Source: an uncultured Bacteroidia bacterium (GTDB lineage Bacteria > Bacteroidota > Bacteroidia > Bacteroidales > UBA932). From it: a stretch of 64,000 bases of DNA. The stretch is taken from positions 62,001 to 126,000 of the forward strand of contig CADBRH010000035.1 in NCBI GenBank assembly GCA_902797035.1, in the 5' to 3' direction. The first letter of the stretch is position 1. Each line of letters begins with the position of its first letter. The notes below the pieces were generated by a model. The model worked only from the letters and a program-made list of their open reading frames with translations. It searched no databases and was not told the origin of the DNA. A program made the position numbers and the translations under genes. Shown here piece by piece: positions 59,940-64,000 of the stretch.

Positions 59940-61823
59940 ATGGATAAGGAGAATAAAGAGAGATTGGTGAAGATCATCGCTGGAGGAGCGCTTCTGGCGG
60001 TGGCGGTCATTGTCTGCAAGATGTGTGACCTGAAGACTTGGCAGGAGCTTCTCGTCTTCATGGTCCCGTATCTGATTGTAGGAGGTGAGACGCTGCGGGA
60101 AGCGGGAGAGAAACTCTTGGACAGGGAACTGCTCGACGAGGACTTTCTTATGAGCGTCGCCACTCTCGGCGCGATGTCAATCGGCTTCCTTCCGGGAGCG
60201 GAGAGCCAATTCGCGGAAGCGGTTTTCGTGATGCTGTTCTTCCAGGTCGGAGAATTGTTCGAGGATATGGCGGAAGACCGGAGCCGAAGATCAATCACGG
60301 AGTTGATGGATATAAGGCCCGATACCGCAAGCGTGGAGAGAAACGGGAGTGTAGAGACTGTCGCCCCTTCGGAAATATCAGTAGGCGAGACAATTGTGGT
60401 AAAACCAGGCGAGAGGGTCCCGTTGGACGGAATCGTCACCGATGGTATCTCCACAATCGACACTGTCGCCTTGACAGGAGAGAGTGTCCCCCGGAAGATC
60501 GCGGCCGGTGACGAGATTCTGTCAGGATGCGTGAACCTCACAGGCGTCTTGAAAGCGACTGTCTCCAAATCGTTCGGGGAATCCACCGCCTCCAGAATCC
60601 TTGACCTTGTCGAGAACGCCTCGGAGAGCAAATCCAGGAGCGAGGGCTTCATCACCCGATTCGCCAAGGTATATACCCCCATAGTCGTGGCCTGCGCCGT
60701 CATCCTCGCTTTCCTTCCCCCGATCGTTTCCGGCGACTTCTCAGGAACGATTTCCAAATGGCTCTACAGGGCCCTGACATTCCTCATCGTGTCATGCCCG
60801 TGCGCACTTGTGATCTCGATCCCACTCGCGTTCTTCGGAGGCGTCGGAGGAGCCTCCCGTAAAGGGATACTGGTGAAAGGATCCAATCATCTCGAGACAC
60901 TCGCCAGGCTAGGGACCGTTGTCTTCGACAAGACCGGCACCCTCACCGAGGGGGTGTTCGAGGTGACAGCGGTACACCCCGAGACTATAGGCGAGAGGGA
61001 TCTCCTGCATCTCGCGGCGCATGTCGAGAGGTATTCCACCCATCCTCTGGCCGTCTCTCTGAGAAAAGCCTATCCTGACGAGGCTGACAGTTGCTCCGTG
61101 GAGGACATCGAGGAGGTCCCAGGACAAGGGGTCAGGGCAAAGGTGAACGGGAGAGAGGTCAGCGTTGGCAACAGCGCCATGATGGAATCCTCCGGCGTTA
61201 TCTGGAAGGAGTGTGAGAAGAAAGGCACGATTATCCATGTCAGCATGGACGGAATGTACGTGGGACATATTGTGGTGTCCGACAAGATCAAGGAAGACTC
61301 GGCCAAGGCTGTGGCCAGACTGAAGGGATATGGTGTCTCCAGAACCGTGATGCTGACTGGGGACAAGGAAGAGGTCGCAGCGTTCGTGGGGTCAGTCGTC
61401 GGGATCGATGAATACCGGTCAGGGTTGCTTCCGGAAAATAAGGTGAAGGAGGTAGAGAGGCTGCTCCGTGAGAAGCCTGACGGGAAAGCGCTGGCTTTCG
61501 TTGGAGACGGCATAAACGACGCCCCCGCGCTGGCCAGGGCGGATGTCGGGATAGCTATGGGCGCGCTCGGGTCTGACGCGGCGCTCGAGGCGGCCGATGT
61601 GGTTCTGATGGACGATAAGCCCTCCAAAGTGGCCGAAGGTGTGAGAACCGCCAGGAAGACGATAGGGATCGCCAGGGAAAACACAGTGTTCTCGATCTCT
61701 GTGAAAGTCCTTGTCCTGGCGCTGGCCACGTTAGGTCTGGCCTCAATGTGGATGGCTGTCCTGGCCGATGTGGGAGTGATGGTCCTGGCGACCCTCAACT
61801 CCACCAGAGCGCTCAAGGCTTAA
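59940..61823 (+). CDS. Heavy-metal P1B-type ATPase, zinc/cadmium/lead type
   Basis: This 627-residue pump exports soft divalent metals. It has the transmembrane CPC motif (C286-P-C288 in SCPCALVISIP), the phosphorylated aspartate D330 in VVFDKTGTLTEG, the HP motif in YSTHPLAVSL, and the hinge FVGDGINDAPALARADVGIAMG. It lacks an N-terminal CxxC metal-binding domain. The last helices (SVKVLVLALATLGLASMWMAVLADVGVMV) hold the Asp typical of ZntA/CadA zinc-type pumps. It converges with a Fur-family regulator 15 bases away. Zinc is the likely substrate; cobalt or copper is less likely. Confidence 0.9.
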   Translation: MDKENKERLVKIIAGGALLAVAVIVCKMCDLKTWQELLVFMVPYLIVGGETLREAGEKLLDRELLDEDFLMSVATLGAMSIGFLPGAESQFAEAVFVMLFFQVGELFEDMAEDRSRRSITELMDIRPDTASVERNGSVETVAPSEISVGETIVVKPGERVPLDGIVTDGISTIDTVALTGESVPRKIAAGDEILSGCVNLTGVLKATVSKSFGESTASRILDLVENASESKSRSEGFITRFAKVYTPIVVACAVILAFLPPIVSGDFSGTISKWLYRALTFLIVSCPCALVISIPLAFFGGVGGASRKGILVKGSNHLETLARLGTVVFDKTGTLTEGVFEVTAVHPETIGERDLLHLAAHVERYSTHPLAVSLRKAYPDEADSCSVEDIEEVPGQGVRAKVNGREVSVGNSAMMESSGVIWKECEKKGTIIHVSMDGMYVGHIVVSDKIKEDSAKAVARLKGYGVSRTVMLTGDKEEVAAFVGSVVGIDEYRSGLLPENKVKEVERLLREKPDGKALAFVGDGINDAPALARADVGIAMGALGSDAALEAADVVLMDDKPSKVAEGVRTARKTIGIARENTVFSISVKVLVLALATLGLASMWMAVLADVGVMVLATLNSTRALKA

Positions 61824-61838
61824 CAGCAGTCCGGGCTG

Positions 61839-62264
61839 TCAAGCGATCGAATACCCGTTGCAATAAGGGCAGATCCCCTTCAGGACATAATTCGACGTCC
61901 TCGCTTCATATCCTTTCGGCAACCCGACCGGAGGGATATGGATATTCTCCAGACAGAATGTGCGGTGACATCTCTCGCAATAGAAATGGATGTGGGTGTC
62001 ATCGTCGTGACTGGAGTCATGGCTGAGGCACAACTCGTACCGGGTCCCTTCCGAGTCCTCGATAGTGTGAACGAGATGGTTCTCCTTGAATATGGAAAGA
62101 CTGCGGAATATCCCGGACTTGTCCACGGAGCCGATCAGGTCCTCGAGTTCCGTCATGCTTAACGGCCTGCCGGCGTCAGCGAGAGCCACGGCCACCAGTA
62201 TCCTGTTGGCCGTGGCTCTTATCCCACGCTCTTCCAATAGCTTCGCGATCATCTCCTTTGACAT
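61839..62264 (-). CDS. Fur-family metal-dependent regulator (Zur-like)
   Basis: This 141-residue repressor has the winged-helix domain (IRATANRILVAVALADAGRPLSMTELEDLI, VDKSGIFRSLSIFKENHLVHTIE) and a C-terminal dimerisation domain. The metal sites are HDSSHDDDTHIHFYCERCHRTFCLE and CPYC, with two CxxC motifs for structural zinc. It faces the metal ATPase gene, so zinc sensing is suggested. A TATCTTCG box ends 4 bases before the ATG, giving a nearly leaderless transcript. Fur, Zur and PerR cannot be told apart with confidence from the sequence alone. Confidence 0.87.
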   Translation of the reverse strand: MSKEMIAKLLEERGIRATANRILVAVALADAGRPLSMTELEDLIGSVDKSGIFRSLSIFKENHLVHTIEDSEGTRYELCLSHDSSHDDDTHIHFYCERCHRTFCLENIHIPPVGLPKGYEARTSNYVLKGICPYCNGYSIA

Positions 62265-62268
62265 GCCG

Positions 62269-62276
62269 CGAAGATA
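62269..62276 (-). promoter_or_regulatory. -7 box TATCTTCG of the Fur-family gene
   Basis: TATCTTCG lies 4 bases before the ATG at 62264 and fits the TAnnTTCG variant used by other genes here. A nearby autoregulatory site was not recognised. Confidence 0.38.
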
Positions 62277-62286
62277 AGAAAAAAGA

Positions 62287-63546
62287 TTATTTCTTCTCGA
62301 TGGCCTGTCCTATGAAGTAGCAGCAAGCCGCCACGACCATACCATTGATCGAGGGGATACCCCACTTGACGAGATTGGCCACGACGGCGCCGAGAACCAC
62401 TCCGATGACAGCCGCCCAATTGACCTGACGCTTGGGGACATTATCCTCCTGATATTCTTTCCTATGAGAGAAATAGCTGCAAATCAGGATGATACCGACA
62501 GGCGGCAAGGTGCAGTTGAGGATATTCAGCCAGCCGCAGAAATTCCAGTAGAGCCACACGGCGGCGAGCGTTCCGATCAGACCGCCGATGAGCACCATCG
62601 TCTTCTTGGACAATCCGAAGATGTTGGACAGACCAAGGCCGGAGGTGTAAAGGGCGTTGTCGTTGGTGGTCCAGATGTTCAGGCCGAGAACCAGGATGGC
62701 GATGTAGAACAGGTTAAGGTTGAGCATGACCTCGAAAATATCGTTACCGCCGACATAGATGCTGGAGACCGCTCCGAAGAAGAACATCAGCGAGTTGCCG
62801 ATGAAGAAGGCGATCACGGTGACGATCAGGCCGATCTTCGGTGTCTTCGCGAACCTGGCGAAATTCGGTGTCGCCGTTCCTCCGGACACGAAACTGCCTA
62901 TGACCAGTCCGGCGCCGGCGATTATTCCCAGGTCTTTGGTCCCTTGGGCGAACTGCTCGACCAGACCGGCGTCACCCCTGGAGACAGCCATGATCATAGC
63001 CACGGTACCGAGTATAGCGACGAGCGGGACAGCGATGTAGCTGATGATCGTGAGGCTCTTGATACCGAAATAGGCGCTGGCGGTCATTAGGATACCGGCG
63101 ATCAGGACTAGGAGATAACCCTGCCATGGCATGCTGTCAGGGGTGACGTCAAGTCCCATGATCTCTTTGGCCACAGGGATGGCGAACATGGCCAGGCCGA
63201 CGCCGAACCAGCCTATCTGGGTGAAACTGATCATGGCGCTGGGAAGGTAACTGCCCTTCTCGCCGAAACTCCTGCGGGCGAGCATATCGAGAGTCAGGCC
63301 GCTCTCCGCGCCGATCCAGCCAAGGGCTCCGGTGTACGCGCCGAGGATGAGACCGCCGAGCAGCAAGGCCCAGATGAAGCCCGCGAAATCCAGTCCGGCG
63401 GCCAGGTTCTGGCCGGCCCACATGGACGCTGAGAAAAAGGTGAAGCCAAGCATCACCATGAACATGCTCAGGGTACTCTTGCGACCCGAGGCGTCGACAC
63501 GACTGTTAGTGTAGTCGATGTCAACCTTTTGGTTTTGTTTACTCAT
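62287..63546 (-). CDS. CodB-like NCS1 permease for cytosine or related base
   Basis: This 419-residue membrane protein has about 12 helices and belongs to the NCS1 purine/cytosine permease family. Its signatures are MLGFTFFSASMWAGQNLAAGLDF, LGWIGAESGLTLDMLARRSFG, SFVSGGTATPNFARFAKTPK and LGLNIWTTNDNALYTSGLGLSNI. The closest named type is CodB. It overlaps the end of the upstream gene by 8 bases. No cytosine deaminase is seen, so the base transported is uncertain. Confidence 0.88.
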   Translation of the reverse strand: MSKQNQKVDIDYTNSRVDASGRKSTLSMFMVMLGFTFFSASMWAGQNLAAGLDFAGFIWALLLGGLILGAYTGALGWIGAESGLTLDMLARRSFGEKGSYLPSAMISFTQIGWFGVGLAMFAIPVAKEIMGLDVTPDSMPWQGYLLVLIAGILMTASAYFGIKSLTIISYIAVPLVAILGTVAMIMAVSRGDAGLVEQFAQGTKDLGIIAGAGLVIGSFVSGGTATPNFARFAKTPKIGLIVTVIAFFIGNSLMFFFGAVSSIYVGGNDIFEVMLNLNLFYIAILVLGLNIWTTNDNALYTSGLGLSNIFGLSKKTMVLIGGLIGTLAAVWLYWNFCGWLNILNCTLPPVGIILICSYFSHRKEYQEDNVPKRQVNWAAVIGVVLGAVVANLVKWGIPSINGMVVAACCYFIGQAIEKK

Positions 63547-64000
63547 ATCCCTTTAAGGTTTGTTTGATTTGATCAAGTCTTTTCGAGGCGACCTCCCTGA
63601 GTGTCAGCGCCCTGGCCTTGGCCAGGAAAACCCTCTCGTCGCTGTACAGCACGCTCTGGTCCCCGAGTTCGGTGAAGTGGGTCACCTTAAGCCAGTCATC
63701 ATAGGAGATCGGGGCCTTGTAGCCGAGACGCTCCTGGGTGAGTTCCATGATGTCCACCCTGTCGGAAGCCTCGAGCACCTCGTTCCAATATGCCATGACC
63801 TCCCTGTAATGGTCTGGTATCTCGTAGCGTCTGGCGCCCCCGTCGTAGATTATGCATTTCTCATAGAGGGAATACCCGTGGGCCACCACATATTCCCTGA
63901 ACTCCGGGCTGATGATCCCGTCTCCCCAATAAAAATCGATGTCCGGGACTTGGAAGCCGAGGAGGCCCTTATCCTGATAGACATTGAATATCCCCTCATA
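63539..64000 (-). CDS. Unrecognised protein, C-terminal 153 residues
   Basis: An open frame runs from the right edge of the window to the stop at 63539, giving 153 residues of the C-terminal end. It includes GFQVPDIDFYWGDGIISPEF, CIIYDGGARRYEIPDHYREVM and SYDDWLKVTHFTELGDQSVLY. It is soluble, rich in aromatic and charged residues, and has no signal or membrane segment in the part seen. The frame stays open to the edge, so the true start is outside. It overlaps the CodB-like permease by 8 bases and should be coupled to it. The family was not recognised; a role linked to the transported base is plausible. Confidence 0.6.
   Translation of the reverse strand, partial: YEGIFNVYQDKGLLGFQVPDIDFYWGDGIISPEFREYVVAHGYSLYEKCIIYDGGARRYEIPDHYREVMAYWNEVLEASDRVDIMELTQERLGYKAPISYDDWLKVTHFTELGDQSVLYSDERVFLAKARALTLREVASKRLDQIKQTLKGYE

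Noticed and set aside
59864..60757. A 297-codon open frame on the minus strand
   Set aside because: It is antisense to the P-type ATPase, composed mainly of S, T, P and R, and has no recognised domain.

Overview
The window looks like chromosomal DNA of a G+C-rich member of the Bacteroidota, most likely order Bacteroidales. The support is direct: many starts are preceded by a TAnnTTTG or TAnnTTCG box with no Shine-Dalgarno sequence. There is a TonB-dependent receptor, an S46 dipeptidyl-peptidase, DUF4252, DUF5606, DUF3276 and DUF1080 proteins, a long-form NusB, and a nusB-yajC-ybbR-coaE block. Genus cannot be fixed from this stretch, although the base composition and gene content would fit a Rikenellaceae/Alistipes-like genome. 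Gene density is very high. No complete insertion sequence, phage, CRISPR array or tRNA was seen.

Layout. 1-3.6 kb (minus): the end of a CNNM/DUF21 gene, a TonB receptor preceded by a clear TPP riboswitch (so probably a thiamin receptor), and a plant-type glutaminyl cyclase lipoprotein. 3.67-3.99 kb (plus): the RNase P RNA, tail to tail with the next operon. 4-13.8 kb (minus): a ten-gene train, nusB-yajC-ybbR-coaE-DUF5606-rimO-DUF6340-glpA-glpB-glpC, in which anaerobic glycerol-3-phosphate oxidation is attached to housekeeping genes. 13.8-20.7 kb: a PUR-alpha-like protein, then a Tat-exported Gfo/Idh oxidoreductase, a DUF1080 lipoprotein and a sugar isomerase lipoprotein, convergent with a GH106-type rhamnosidase. 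20.8-25.3 kb (plus): MTA/SAH deaminase, purine nucleoside phosphorylase, a small membrane protein and NAD synthetase. The NAD synthetase gene carries an in-frame palindromic insertion.

25.3-27.8 kb (minus): an ECF sigma factor, a putative anti-sigma factor and three DUF4252 proteins, with a perfect 18-bp palindrome at the front of the operon. 27.9-32.7 kb (minus): a tightly coupled set, iorA-iorB-aminotransferase-CoA transferase/hydrolase, that reads as a complete aromatic amino acid to aryl-acetate fermentation route. 32.8-34.8 kb (minus): GltS and a YwqE-like PHP phosphatase. 34.8-43.3 kb: DUF1846, an isomerase lipoprotein, an S46 peptidase, two related porin-like barrels, a DUF389 membrane protein and a lipoprotein made only of a TonB plug domain. 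43.3-50.7 kb (plus): potABCD, acyl-ACP thioesterase, a YiiX-like hydrolase and a C69 dipeptidase.

50.7-53.4 kb (minus): a four-gene coupled operon of HprK-like kinase, S24/S26 peptidase, PqqD-like RRE and exported metallophosphoesterase. No recognisable precursor lies nearby. This is the best candidate here for an undescribed peptide-processing system. 53.5-58.2 kb (plus): three ion-coupled transporters (Kef-type, NhaC-type, DAACS). 58.2-64 kb: a Gly/Pro-tailed periplasmic protein, an SDR enzyme, an inverted-repeat element, a zinc/cadmium-type P-type ATPase convergent with a Fur-family regulator, a CodB-like permease and the C-terminal part of an unrecognised gene.

The start codon was chosen by eye for each gene. 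Several longer frames open with TTG or GTG and were shortened to the first plausible ATG. Assignments rest on motif recognition; no search was run.
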